Position numbers and translations under genes: made by a program
Assembly: GCF_000619885.1 (NCBI RefSeq)
Contig: NZ_JHUZ01000016.1
Span: 46,771 to 110,770 of the forward strand
Direction of reading: 5' to 3'
DNA: 64,000 nt
Source: Balneatrix alpica DSM 16621
Lineage (GTDB): Bacteria > Pseudomonadota > Gammaproteobacteria > Pseudomonadales > Balneatricaceae
In this document: positions 17,121 to 25,452 of the stretch, one piece after another
How the letters are laid out: every line of letters begins with the position of its first letter
How positions within the stretch are numbered: the first letter of the stretch is position 1
Notes under the pieces: model-generated
What the model saw: the letters and a program-made list of their open reading frames with translations, nothing else
Database searches by the model: none
Told to the model about the DNA's origin: nothing

Positions 17121-18782
17121 ATGGCAAGGCGTAAATTAACAATTGATAAAAACAAAATCCCCCATTCCTATCGGGATTATCTCGAACTAATGCGTCGGCA
17201 TGAGCAACTGGTGGAAATAAATGAGGAAGTCGATTGGTATTTGGAAATGGGGGCTATATTACGCCATGCCTGTGAAAGCCGCAGTGAAATGCCACTGTTT
17301 AATAAGGTGAAAGACGCACCGGGGTTTCGGGCGGCGGAAATGGGGCCAACCGTCAGCTCCACGCCGGGTAAAGCCTGGATGCGCTTGGCCTTAATGCTGG
17401 GGCTGCCGGAGGATGCCCAGCCGCTGGAGATCCAGGACGCCTTTATTGAAGTCTTGGGGGGCGAGCCCCATGCGCCGGTTATGGTGGATAAAGCCGAGGC
17501 ACCCTGTAAGCAGAATATCTGGCAGGGGGAAGAGGTGGACATGACCAAAATCCCGGCGCCGATTTTGCATGATGGCGATGGCGGCCGTTACTTCCAGACT
17601 GCCGGTGCCATCATGGTGCGCACGCCGCCAGGGGTGGAGGTGCCCGCCGATGCTTATACCCTGGATAAGGATGCCTGGACCAACTGGTCCTTCAGCCGGG
17701 CGATGATTGCGGAAAATCGTCCACAGGCGAACACCCCTCCGCCGCCAGCGCAGGTTAATCCCAGTGGTCGCCATTGGGTACCGGGTCCGCACTATGCCAA
17801 GGATAGGGTGGTGGGCCTGTGGCTGCCGTTCCAGCATAACGGCATGATTTACAATATGTGGAAGGATCAGGGTAAGGATTGCCCTTTTGTGATCGCCCTC
17901 GGGGTACCGCCGGCGGCGACAATGCTACTCTCGGCGGCGCCTCCCGCCTGGCATGATGAGTATCTCTATGCGTCGGCTTTTCTCGGCAAGGGGCTGGAGA
18001 TGGTCAAGGCGGAAACCTGTGAAGTGATGGTGCCGGCCCAGTGTGAAATCGTGATTGAGGGGGTGGTGAGTGCCTCGGAGTCGGTGGTGGAAGGCCCCTT
18101 TGGTGAGTTCCCGGGTTATCTGTCCAATGAGGCGGGGCTGAAACCCCTGGCCAAAATTACCTGCATTACCTTCCGTGATCAGGCTATTTTGCCGATCTGT
18201 ATTCCTGGCGTGCCGATCGATTCGACTCTGATCCTGGGGGGCTTTTGTCTCTCCACCACGGCGCGGCTGTTCTTCCAGCAGTCGGGATTGCCGGTGCTGG
18301 ATTGCTTCAGTCCCTTTGAGGCGTCCTCCCATTGGCTGGTGATTCGGGTGCGGGATGACTGGCATCGCCTGACCGGTTACACCGTGAAGGAGTTTATAGA
18401 TCAGATTGCCGAGGTGTTCTGGACGCATCATGTTGGCAAAACCACCGCCAAGCTGATCGTGGTGGGGGAGGATATTCCACCAGATGATATCGATAAGGTG
18501 GCCTGGGCATTGGCTACCCGTAACAACCCGGTGCAGGGGGTGTATCACTACCCGCAATATGATTCCGATGGTACCGGCTTGCAGATTTATCTGGATGTGG
18601 CCACCAAGCTGCGTGGAAGGGGGGGGCTGGTGGTGTATAGCTGCCTGCAGATTCAGTCACAGGTCAATCAGCCCCTGGAGCAGGTACTGAGTTTTGCGAC
18701 CAATTACCCCTTGCCCTTGCAGCAAAAAATCAAACAGAAATGGCGGGAGTGGGGGTTTAGCCAGGGGGGCGCAGAGGATTAA
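17121..18782 (+). CDS. UbiD-family (de)carboxylase
   Basis: A 553-aa UbiD-family enzyme that should use prenylated FMN for reversible non-oxidative decarboxylation of an aromatic or alpha,beta-unsaturated acid. The catalytic set matches Fdc1/UbiD: Arg193 in NWSFSRAM and Glu324/Glu329 in EGPFGE. It is longer than UbiD proper (about 490 aa), so ubiquinone synthesis is unlikely to be its only role; the Fdc1/phenolic acid branch is an option. The ATG at 17121 has an AAAGGAG site. No UbiX partner is in the window, so cofactor must come from elsewhere. The gene lies next to, but not in, the GMC cluster transcript. Its stop overlaps the convergent VOC gene by 4 bp. Confidence 0.88.
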   Translation: MARRKLTIDKNKIPHSYRDYLELMRRHEQLVEINEEVDWYLEMGAILRHACESRSEMPLFNKVKDAPGFRAAEMGPTVSSTPGKAWMRLALMLGLPEDAQPLEIQDAFIEVLGGEPHAPVMVDKAEAPCKQNIWQGEEVDMTKIPAPILHDGDGGRYFQTAGAIMVRTPPGVEVPADAYTLDKDAWTNWSFSRAMIAENRPQANTPPPPAQVNPSGRHWVPGPHYAKDRVVGLWLPFQHNGMIYNMWKDQGKDCPFVIALGVPPAATMLLSAAPPAWHDEYLYASAFLGKGLEMVKAETCEVMVPAQCEIVIEGVVSASESVVEGPFGEFPGYLSNEAGLKPLAKITCITFRDQAILPICIPGVPIDSTLILGGFCLSTTARLFFQQSGLPVLDCFSPFEASSHWLVIRVRDDWHRLTGYTVKEFIDQIAEVFWTHHVGKTTAKLIVVGEDIPPDDIDKVAWALATRNNPVQGVYHYPQYDSDGTGLQIYLDVATKLRGRGGLVVYSCLQIQSQVNQPLEQVLSFATNYPLPLQQKIKQKWREWGFSQGGAED

Positions 18783-19201
18783 CCGCGTTGACCTAAAAAC
18801 TGGCTGAAGCGCAGCAGGTAGCCGTCGGGATCGAGCAGGACAAACTCGCGGCTACCGAGCACAGCCTGACCGCAGTCAAACCAATGCTCTTCCAGTTCGG
18901 CAAACAGCGGGTAGTTGACCGCCTTCAGGCGCAAGTACAGCGGGTCAATATCGGCCAGTTCAATCTTCAGATTCATGCCACGGCCATAGGGGCGTTGCAG
19001 TGGGCCGCTGAGCCAGGAGTCGGGGTGGCGCTCGCTGAGCAACAGCTGGGCGCCTTGCTGATCGAGGTAGGCTACCCGTGGGAGGGGGCGCTGGTGGCGG
19101 AGTTCGAAGCCCAGCAGGCTGGTGTAAAAATCGAGGGACTCATCAAACTGGCTGACAATGAGTTCAGGCACCATTGGGTTCCAGAAATGATGGCTGGGCA
19201 C
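18779..19201 (-). CDS. VOC-superfamily (glyoxalase/bleomycin-resistance-type) protein
   Basis: A 140-aa protein if started at the GTG at 19201, where an AAGGAGGA site sits 6 bases upstream; the frame extends to a TTG at 19240 without family resemblance. The beta-alpha-beta-beta-beta units show as MVPELIVSQFDESLDFYTSL and the C-terminal EFVLLDPDGYLLRFSQ, typical of vicinal-oxygen-chelate proteins with a putative metal glutamate near the end. It may act as a dioxygenase, isomerase or binding protein; the reaction is unknown. It converges with the UbiD gene with a 4-bp overlap of stops. Confidence 0.75.
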   Translation of the reverse strand: MPSHHFWNPMVPELIVSQFDESLDFYTSLLGFELRHQRPLPRVAYLDQQGAQLLLSERHPDSWLSGPLQRPYGRGMNLKIELADIDPLYLRLKAVNYPLFAELEEHWFDCGQAVLGSREFVLLDPDGYLLRFSQFLGQRG

Positions 19202-19316
19202 AGCTTCCTCCTTGATCGGGATGCGCGGCTGAGCGCGCAAAAGCTGTGCATTATCTGTACAGATGAGCCGAATAACAAGAACTAGAAGTTACATAACCTA
19301 CGATTGGCGTAACAAT

Positions 19317-19931
19317 TTACAGTGGCAGCAGCTGCCAGGCGAGAACCAGCATCAGGCTACCGGTACCGGCATCCAGTGCCTTCCAGGTCCAGCTTTGCTG
19401 AAAGTAGGGGGCTAACCAGCGCCCAGCCAGGGTCAGGCTTAAAAACCAGCAAATCGAGATAAACATCGCTCCCAGGGCAAAGGCTGGACGCTCGGCATCG
19501 CTGTACTGGGCGCCGAGGCCACCGATCAGCACTACGGTATCAAGCCAAGCATGAGGGTTTAGCCAGGTGACCGCCAGGGTAATCAGCAGCACTTTAGGCC
19601 AGGGGGCGCGTTCAATCTGCTGTAGGGTCAGGCGCTGTTCACGGGTCAGGGCGCGATGCCAGGACAGGACGCCATAACCCGCCAGGAACAGCCCCCCCAG
19701 CCAGGCCGCCAGGGTGGCAGCATCGGGATACTGCGCCAGTAAACTACCGACCCCCATTACCCCCAAGGCAATCAGAATCCAATCACTAAGGGTGCAGACC
19801 AGGGCGATGGCCAAGCCATGCTGACCACGAATGCTCTGGCTAAGTACCCAGGCGTTTTGGGCGCCGATGGCAATAATTAAGGCGGCACTGAGACTCATGC
19901 CCTGCCAGAAGGGCGTCCAGCTGATGATCAT
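19317..19931 (-). CDS. argO: LysE/ArgO-family amino-acid exporter
   Basis: A 204-aa inner membrane exporter of basic amino acids, with five to six hydrophobic helices and the family signatures GAQNAWVLSQSIRG near residues 23-36 and TWLNPHAWLDTVVLIGG near 123-139. ArgO exports arginine (and canavanine) and its Corynebacterium relative LysE exports lysine and arginine. The neighbouring divergent argP gene at 20031 encodes the LysR regulator that normally activates argO, which strongly supports this assignment. The 99-bp intergenic region is AT-rich and should contain the ArgP site. Confidence 0.92.
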   Translation of the reverse strand: MIISWTPFWQGMSLSAALIIAIGAQNAWVLSQSIRGQHGLAIALVCTLSDWILIALGVMGVGSLLAQYPDAATLAAWLGGLFLAGYGVLSWHRALTREQRLTLQQIERAPWPKVLLITLAVTWLNPHAWLDTVVLIGGLGAQYSDAERPAFALGAMFISICWFLSLTLAGRWLAPYFQQSWTWKALDAGTGSLMLVLAWQLLPL

Positions 19932-20030
19932 GGCGCAGATCCTTAGAAAGAGTGGATTTGCTTGGCAGTCTAAAGGGCGCTATAAAGTTAATAAAACTAA
20001 TATTGTTAAATATAGATTAGAGAAATTTAT

Positions 20031-20924
20031 ATGCTCGACTATAAATTGCTGGAGGCGTTAGCGGCCGTCTTGCAGTGGCAAAGCTTTGAGCGGGCAGCGG
20101 AACAGTTATGTATTACCCAGTCGGCGGTATCACAACGGATTCGTTTACTGGAAGAGCGCATGGGGCAGCCGGTATTGATTCGGGGTACGCCGCTCAAAGC
20201 CACCGCCGAGGGGGAAAAACTGCTCGCCCATGTACAAAAGGTACAGTTGCTGGAGCATAGCTTGCAGCAAGAACTCCAGGCCTTTGCCCAGGACGAGTTC
20301 ACCCGTATGCGCTTGGCGGTCAATGCCGACAGCCTGACCATCTGGTTATTGCCGGTGTTTGCCCAGCTGTTTGAGCAGCAGCGGGTGCTGGTGGATCTGG
20401 TGGTGGAGGATCAGGACTTCACCCTGACCAAACTGAAGAAAGGTGAGGTGATTGGCTGTGTCAGTGCCCAGGAGGCCCAGGTACCAGGCTGTAATCGCAC
20501 CCTGCTCGGGGTCATGCCCTATGTGATGGTGGCGACCCCGGCCTTTGCCCAGCGTTACTTTCCCAATGGCATGGACAGAGCCAGCCTGAGCCAGGCTCCG
20601 GCCATTTTGTTTGGTCCCAACGACCTGATGCAGGATCGCTATCTGAGCCGCTTCCACCAATTGGGGCCAGGGGATTATCCCTACCATGTGGTGCCCTCTG
20701 TCGATGGCTTTGTGGGGGCAATCAGCCGCGGTATTGCCTATGGCCTGGTGCCGGAGGTACAGATTCGTGCGGAGCTGGCCGCCGGTACTCTGGTCAATCT
20801 GGCTCCGGCTAATCCGCTGCCGGTGGCGCTGTACTGGTATCACTGGCGCCTGCAAACCCCGGCCTTGGCTGCGTTGGGTAAGTTATTGGTAAAAGAGGCT
20901 GGCAAGGTGATGGAGCCTGCTTAA
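20031..20924 (+). CDS. argP: LysR-family regulator ArgP
   Basis: A 297-aa LysR-type transcription factor with an N-terminal winged helix-turn-helix (LLEALAAVLQWQSFERAAEQ through SQRIRLLEERMG) and a C-terminal effector-binding domain. It closely resembles ArgP/IciA, which senses arginine and lysine and activates argO. The divergent orientation to argO with a shared 99-bp control region is the standard arrangement. The start at 20031 (MLDYKLLEAL) matches the family N-terminus. The last bases overlap the convergent GNAT gene by 4 bp. Confidence 0.92.
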   Translation: MLDYKLLEALAAVLQWQSFERAAEQLCITQSAVSQRIRLLEERMGQPVLIRGTPLKATAEGEKLLAHVQKVQLLEHSLQQELQAFAQDEFTRMRLAVNADSLTIWLLPVFAQLFEQQRVLVDLVVEDQDFTLTKLKKGEVIGCVSAQEAQVPGCNRTLLGVMPYVMVATPAFAQRYFPNGMDRASLSQAPAILFGPNDLMQDRYLSRFHQLGPGDYPYHVVPSVDGFVGAISRGIAYGLVPEVQIRAELAAGTLVNLAPANPLPVALYWYHWRLQTPALAALGKLLVKEAGKVMEPA

Positions 20925-21409
20925 ACGAGGACTTTGTACATCACATAGCTGTCTACCAATCCCAGGCGTGGGTGGCGATAGGCACCGGGCAAGGTGCCGA
21001 CGATGCGAAAGCCGAGACGTTGCCAGAGCGCGACGGCGCGGTGGTTGCTGGAGACCACCGAGTTAAATTGCATAGCGTAAAACCCGGCTGCCCGTGCCTG
21101 TTGTTGGGAGTGCTGGCAGAGGGCACTGGCTACCCCTTGCCCCTGGGCGGCAGGGTTGACCATGTAGCCACAGTTGCAGACGTGCTTGCCGGGGCCGGCG
21201 GCATTGGCCTTGAGGTAGTAGCTACCGAGAATTTGCCCCTCTGCATCCTTGGCGACCCAGCTTTGCAAAGGTAGTTCACACCAGAGTTGATAGGCCTGCT
21301 GCTGGGTTAAGTCCGGCTCAAAGGCGTAGGTTTCCTGGGCGGCGATAATGGCCTGAAAGCAGGGCCAGAAGGCAGCAAAATCGGCCTCGGTCATCGGACT
21401 AATCTGCAT
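20921..21409 (-). CDS. GNAT-family N-acetyltransferase
   Basis: A 162-aa GNAT protein. The frame extends upstream to 21505, but MQISPMTEADFAAFWPCF at 21409 is the natural start, with an AGGA site inside the preceding gene. The acetyl-CoA loop shows as NPAAQGQGVASALCQHSQQQ, and the C-terminal ALWQRLGFRIVGTLPGAYRH matches acetyltransferases that act on small molecules or proteins. It overlaps the end of the XRE regulator gene by 11 bp, so the two are translationally coupled. The substrate is unknown. Confidence 0.87.
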   Translation of the reverse strand: MQISPMTEADFAAFWPCFQAIIAAQETYAFEPDLTQQQAYQLWCELPLQSWVAKDAEGQILGSYYLKANAAGPGKHVCNCGYMVNPAAQGQGVASALCQHSQQQARAAGFYAMQFNSVVSSNHRAVALWQRLGFRIVGTLPGAYRHPRLGLVDSYVMYKVLV

Positions 21410-21914
21410 CGGTTTGATCCTGTGTGCTGGTTGCTTCACGTTTGCGCAGTTGTTTGGCCAGTTGGCGTTGTTCCCAATCTCGATTGAATAGATTGAGATG
21501 ACCAAAGTAGCTCATCGCCTGAATGGCGAGGGCAATGCCCCAACCCAGTGCTGGCCACAGGAACCACAGATACTCCGGTGAGGTAAGCAGATTGATGATG
21601 GCCAGCAGCACAATCAAGCCCAGATAGCTGAGTCCCTGCTGATAGAGGCGGCGTTGGGCGCGGATGCGCTTTTGCAGCTGGCGCACCTCCTCATTACTGA
21701 CTCGCTCTGAACTGGTTGGCTCTTGGCTAGTTGCTTCATCTAGTTGTGGTAGGGGCAAGTCCATGGCTGCTGCTAAGGCTTTGCGGGTATCGAGAGAGGC
21801 GCTGGCACCATTTTCCAGGCGTTGAATGGTGCGTACGCTCACACCACTGATGCTGGCCAGTTGTTCCTGTGACCAGCCGCGCTGCAGGCGTAAGGCTTTG
21901 ATTTCCACGTTCAT
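21399..21914 (-). CDS. XRE-type regulator with a 2TM membrane domain
   Basis: A 171-aa protein with an N-terminal Cro/C1-type helix-turn-helix (GWSQEQLASISGVSVRTIQR, residues about 13-32) and a C-terminal two-helix membrane domain (YLGLIVLLAIINLLTSPEYL then LWPALGWGIALAIQAMSYFG) of the 2TM type. The middle is charged and probably a coiled linker. A DNA-binding domain tethered to the membrane suggests a stress or envelope-sensing regulator; the signal and target are unknown. It is cotranscribed with the GNAT gene. Confidence 0.85.
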   Translation of the reverse strand: MNVEIKALRLQRGWSQEQLASISGVSVRTIQRLENGASASLDTRKALAAAMDLPLPQLDEATSQEPTSSERVSNEEVRQLQKRIRAQRRLYQQGLSYLGLIVLLAIINLLTSPEYLWFLWPALGWGIALAIQAMSYFGHLNLFNRDWEQRQLAKQLRKREATSTQDQTDAD

Positions 21915-22007
21915 CGGTGTCCCTCCAGTTGATGCGGCCAGTATGGCAGCCGCGGCCTGCTACAGCCAGGACAGTCAGCCGACAGCAACACGTCAGGCAC
22001 CCGCCAG

Positions 22008-23204
22008 TCAGCTGACTGGCGGCTTGGCAGGTTCCTGACAGGGGGTGTCGGTGAGGGCTTTGAGGGCGCTATCTGCCGAGATGAGACCCTGTAACCGTTG
22101 CTCGGCATCGACCACCGGTAAGGGATGGCCTGCCTCGGCCAATTGCTGGATGGCTTCTTCCAGAAGGGCATCGGCGGCAATGCTGGGCACACTGGATGTC
22201 AGCTGTTGCAGGTTATCACTCTGTTGCTGCTGCAATTGCTGTTGCTCGACCATGCCGAGCAGATGCTGCTCGGCATCCACAACCATGGCCAGCGGGATAT
22301 CTTGCTGTTGTAGTTGCTGTAGCGCCTGCTGGGGAGAGCTGTCAGCAGCAATACAAGCAACGGGCTGCGCCGCCAGTGCGGCAGTGAGTACCCGGCTGCG
22401 ATTAATGTCCTGCACAAAGGCATCGACATAGTCATTGGCCGGTTGCAGCAAGATTTGTTGCGGCGTGCCGACTTGCTGAATTTCCCCATCTTTAAGAATG
22501 GCAATCTGGTTGCCCAGGCGTAACGCTTCATCCAAATCGTGGGTGATAAACACAATGGTTTTGTGCAGCTGATTTTGAATCTGCATCAGCTGATCTTGCA
22601 TTTCACGCCGGATCAAAGGGTCAAGGGCGCTAAAAGCTTCGTCCATTAGCAGGATGTCCGGGTTGGTGCAAAGGGCACGGGCCAGGCCAACCCGTTGCTG
22701 CATGCCGCCGGAGAGTTGCTCCGGATAGGCATCTTCAAACCCCTGCAGGCCCACCAGTTCTATCCAGCGTTGTGCTTGTTGTTGGCGTTCAGCTTTGCTC
22801 ACTCCCTGAATCTTCAAACCATAGGCGACGTTCTCCAGCACACAGTGGTGTGGCATCAGGCCAAAGCGTTGGAACACCATGCTGATCTTATGCCGGCGAA
22901 AATCCTGCAATTGGGCAGGGCTCATCTGCATCAGACTTTGGCCATCCACCAGAATGTCACCGGCGGTGGGATCAATCAGGCGGTTAAAGTGGCGAATCAG
23001 GGTCGACTTGCCGGAGCCGGAGAGTCCCATAATGACGAAGGTTTGCCCGGCAGGAATGCTAAGAGTGATCTCCCTCAAGCCGAGGATATGGCCACTTTGC
23101 TGGCGTAGCTGCGCTTTGCTGATGCCGGCTTGCACTGCTGTCAGGGCCTGCTCGGGCCGTTTGCCGAAGATTTTATAGATGTTTTGTACTTCGATTTTGT
23201 TCAT
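22008..23204 (-). CDS. proV: Glycine betaine/proline ABC transporter ATPase ProV
   Basis: A 398-aa ATPase of the ProU-type osmoprotectant importer. Walker A is GLSGSGKS, the signature is LSGGMQQRVGLARAL, Walker B is ILLMDEAFSALDP and the H-loop is FITHDLDEALRLG. The N-terminus (IEVQNIYKIFGKRPEQAL) and the pre-Walker extension are typical for ProV. The C-terminal part after residue 270 is a tandem CBS module, which in OpuA/ProV proteins senses ionic strength. Its linker is unusually rich in glutamine (QQQLQQQQSDNLQQL). The start overlaps the proW stop as ATGA. Confidence 0.95.
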   Translation of the reverse strand: MNKIEVQNIYKIFGKRPEQALTAVQAGISKAQLRQQSGHILGLREITLSIPAGQTFVIMGLSGSGKSTLIRHFNRLIDPTAGDILVDGQSLMQMSPAQLQDFRRHKISMVFQRFGLMPHHCVLENVAYGLKIQGVSKAERQQQAQRWIELVGLQGFEDAYPEQLSGGMQQRVGLARALCTNPDILLMDEAFSALDPLIRREMQDQLMQIQNQLHKTIVFITHDLDEALRLGNQIAILKDGEIQQVGTPQQILLQPANDYVDAFVQDINRSRVLTAALAAQPVACIAADSSPQQALQQLQQQDIPLAMVVDAEQHLLGMVEQQQLQQQQSDNLQQLTSSVPSIAADALLEEAIQQLAEAGHPLPVVDAEQRLQGLISADSALKALTDTPCQEPAKPPVS

Positions 23205-24064
23205 GCCTTGCCTCCCTGCTCGCGTAACTGGCGACGTTGGCCATAGGCCTGGGTGATACGGTCAAACAGGATGGCGAGCAGGACGATACCGATACCGGCT
23301 TCCAGCCCCTTGCCCACATCTAAGCGCTGAATGCCTAACAGCACCTGTTCGCCCAGGCCACGGGCGCCGATCATGGAGGCAATCACCACCATGGATAGGG
23401 CCATCATGGTGGTTTGGTTGATACCAGCAAGGATATTAGGCAGCGCCAGGGGTAGCTGTACCCCCCAGAGTTGTTGCCAGCGGTTGGCGCCAAAGGCCCG
23501 GCTGGCTTCCATCACCTCTTTATCTACCATGCGGATGCCTAAGTCCGTCAGGCGGATTAAAGGAGGGACGGCATAGATAATGGTGGCAAAAATGGCGGGC
23601 ACCTTGCCCAAGCCAAACAGCATCAGGGCTGGGATCAAATACACGAAACTCGGCATGGTTTGCATAATGTCGAGGAGCGGCTGTAAGAACAGGCGCAGGC
23701 GATCGCTGCTGGCCATGGCAATGCCGATGGGGATGCCAATCACCACCGACAAACCGGTGGCGACCAGCATCAATGCCAGGGTCTGGATACCCTGTTGCCA
23801 TAGGCCCAACATGCCTAATAACAGCAGCAGGAGGCTGGTGAACAGTGGCAGCTTCCAGTCGCGGCTAGCGGCAAAGGCAATGGCGGCCACCACGCCAATC
23901 AGTCCCCACCAGGGCAGCGCATTCATACCCTGTTCCAGGCCGATCAGCACGGTTAATAATGCATTGGAGAGGCTTTCAAAAGCATCGCCATACTCAATCA
24001 CTAGCCAGTCAACGGCACGATTGACTGGTTTGGCGATGGAAAAAGTCAGGGACTCAGGAAACAT
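23201..24064 (-). CDS. proW: Glycine betaine/proline ABC transporter permease ProW
   Basis: A 287-aa inner membrane permease with an N-terminal extension (SIAKPVNRAVDWLVIEYGDA) and about six helices. The EAA loop for the ATPase contact appears as EASRAFGANRWQQLWGVQLP, followed by LALPNILAGINQTTMMALSM, which is near-diagnostic for ProW/OpuAB. It sits between proX and proV in one transcript and overlaps proV by four bases. A hairpin in the 112-bp gap before it may lower its expression relative to the binding protein. Confidence 0.95.
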   Translation of the reverse strand: MFPESLTFSIAKPVNRAVDWLVIEYGDAFESLSNALLTVLIGLEQGMNALPWWGLIGVVAAIAFAASRDWKLPLFTSLLLLLLGMLGLWQQGIQTLALMLVATGLSVVIGIPIGIAMASSDRLRLFLQPLLDIMQTMPSFVYLIPALMLFGLGKVPAIFATIIYAVPPLIRLTDLGIRMVDKEVMEASRAFGANRWQQLWGVQLPLALPNILAGINQTTMMALSMVVIASMIGARGLGEQVLLGIQRLDVGKGLEAGIGIVLLAILFDRITQAYGQRRQLREQGGKA

Positions 24065-24096
24065 ACAGACTCCAGAGAGGGGATAACCTATCCCCC

Positions 24097-24115
24097 CCAG
24101 GGCGAGTCACCCTGG
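24097..24115. other. Intercistronic hairpin between proX and proW
   Basis: Perfect 6-bp stem CCAGGG / CCCTGG with a 7-base loop and partly paired flanks in the proX-proW gap. Such elements often stabilise the upstream binding-protein message or attenuate the downstream genes. Confidence 0.45.
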
Positions 24116-24176
24116 AGGGCAAAGATGGCAGACTGCTCCCACTGTGGCAGGTTCAGCCTGTTGTTGGCGGAGGTGC

Positions 24177-25205
24177 TTATTCAAGCCCCGCTTTGATTTT
24201 GCCGGCCACCTCTTCCGGTACCCACTGACGCCAGAGATCTTCCCGTTGCTGCATAAAGTGTAGGGCCGCATCCTTGGGTTCCAGTTCATTGTCATCCATG
24301 TACGCCAGGGCGCTGCTGATATCGGCGTTGTTAAAACTCATTTTGCTGTAGAAGTCGATGATGTTGGGGGCCTGTGCAGCAAAGCCTGTATTGACGCCTT
24401 TTTTCACCACTGCAATGGGATAGGCCGTTGCGCTGGTGGCTTCGCTTTCCTGAGTAATCAGCTGATCGAAGATGGCTTTGTCGTATTGCGGTTCTTGTAG
24501 CTGAATCAGATCATATTTACCCAAGACTTCGGTGGGGCCCCAGTAATAAAACAGAACCGGTTTACCACGCTTATAGTTGGTGGCAATCGCTGCTTTCAGG
24601 GCGGCGCCGGTGCCAGGCCGAAAGTTAGTGTAGTGAGCATCTAAGCCATAGGCTTTGAGTTTGTTGGAGTTGACTACCTCACACATCCAGCCGGATGGGC
24701 AGTTATAGAAACGTCCTTGCTCGGGGCTTTCAGGGTCTTGGAACAGATCTTTGTATTTGGGTAAGTCGGCGACGGAGCGCAGTTCCGGGGCCAGGGGTTC
24801 TATGCCTCGTTCGCTATCCCCTTCTACCAGGTAGCGCGGTACAAACCAGGCTTCCAGTCCACCTTCAAAGCTGTCACCGACTTCTTTCACGCTTTGCTGC
24901 TCAATGCCTTTATTCCAGGCTTCGGCTACGGTGTTCATCCACACCTCTGCCATCAGGTCGACATCGCCGCGTACCAGTGCCTGCATCATTGGAATGGTGC
25001 CGCCGGGGATAACGTCGGTTTTGCATTCGTAGCCCTTTTCCAGCACCAGACGCGATACTTCGACAATAAACAGATTGCTACCCCAGTTCATGCCAGCAAA
25101 ACGAACGGGCTTGTCCACTTCACAGGCTGCTAGGCTCACGGGGGTATAGCTTAAAGAGGTGGCGAAAAGAGTGCCGGTTAGCCAGGCGAGATGGCGCTTT
25201 TGCAT
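24177..25205 (-). CDS. proX: Glycine betaine/proline-binding periplasmic protein ProX
   Basis: A 342-aa periplasmic substrate-binding protein with a signal peptide (HLAWLTGTLFATSLSYTPVS, cleavage near SLAAC). Segments such as RFAGMNWGSNLFIVEVSRLV, DLMAEVWMNTVAEAW and FRPGTGAALKAAIATNYKRG match ProX/OpuAC-type betaine-binding proteins, including tryptophans expected in the aromatic cage. It is the first gene of proXWV. The 247-bp divergent region upstream faces a MarR-type regulator, suggesting osmotic control by that protein. Choline or proline betaine are alternative ligands. Confidence 0.93.
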   Translation of the reverse strand: MQKRHLAWLTGTLFATSLSYTPVSLAACEVDKPVRFAGMNWGSNLFIVEVSRLVLEKGYECKTDVIPGGTIPMMQALVRGDVDLMAEVWMNTVAEAWNKGIEQQSVKEVGDSFEGGLEAWFVPRYLVEGDSERGIEPLAPELRSVADLPKYKDLFQDPESPEQGRFYNCPSGWMCEVVNSNKLKAYGLDAHYTNFRPGTGAALKAAIATNYKRGKPVLFYYWGPTEVLGKYDLIQLQEPQYDKAIFDQLITQESEATSATAYPIAVVKKGVNTGFAAQAPNIIDFYSKMSFNNADISSALAYMDDNELEPKDAALHFMQQREDLWRQWVPEEVAGKIKAGLE

Positions 25206-25366
25206 ACAGATTTACTCCGCTCTCAGGGTGGGCAGATACATGCAGAGGTGTGCCTGCATGATCTGTTATAGCCCAGATTTGGATGTTTTTTGTTCAAAAT
25301 TCGCAGCGAGTATAGCAAAAACAACAGGAATATGTTTAGAGTAATAAACTTTATATGGCAAAGTAT

Positions 25367-25383
25367 TTGACGGAAGGCGTCAA
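25367..25383. promoter_or_regulatory. Inverted repeat in the proX/marR intergenic region
   Basis: TTGACG-GAAGG-CGTCAA, a perfect 6-bp palindrome with 5-base spacer, between divergent proX and the MarR-type gene. The left half also resembles a -35 box on the plus strand. It is a candidate operator. Confidence 0.4.
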
Positions 25384-25414
25384 TCCGATTAAGTTGCCTG
25401 CCGCTTGAGCAGGC

Positions 25415-25441
25415 CTCCACCAGGGGTGGAGACAACGTTGT
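25415..25441. promoter_or_regulatory. Paired palindromes directly upstream of the MarR-type gene
   Basis: CTCCACC-AGG-GGTGGAG (25415-25431) is followed at once by the 10-bp palindrome ACAACGTTGT (25432-25441), which ends 11 bases before the marR start. Position suits autoregulation or an mRNA structure near the ribosome site. Confidence 0.4.
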
Positions 25442-25452
25442 GTGAGTAGCCT

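Noticed and set aside
18884..19285. 133-aa plus-strand frame opposite the VOC gene
   Set aside because: Antisense shadow of a recognisable VOC protein and without its own ribosome site or motif.
22008..22430. CAG/TTG-rich plus-strand tract as a possible tandem repeat
   Set aside because: It is the Gln-rich coding part of proV; no regular repeat unit could be defined.
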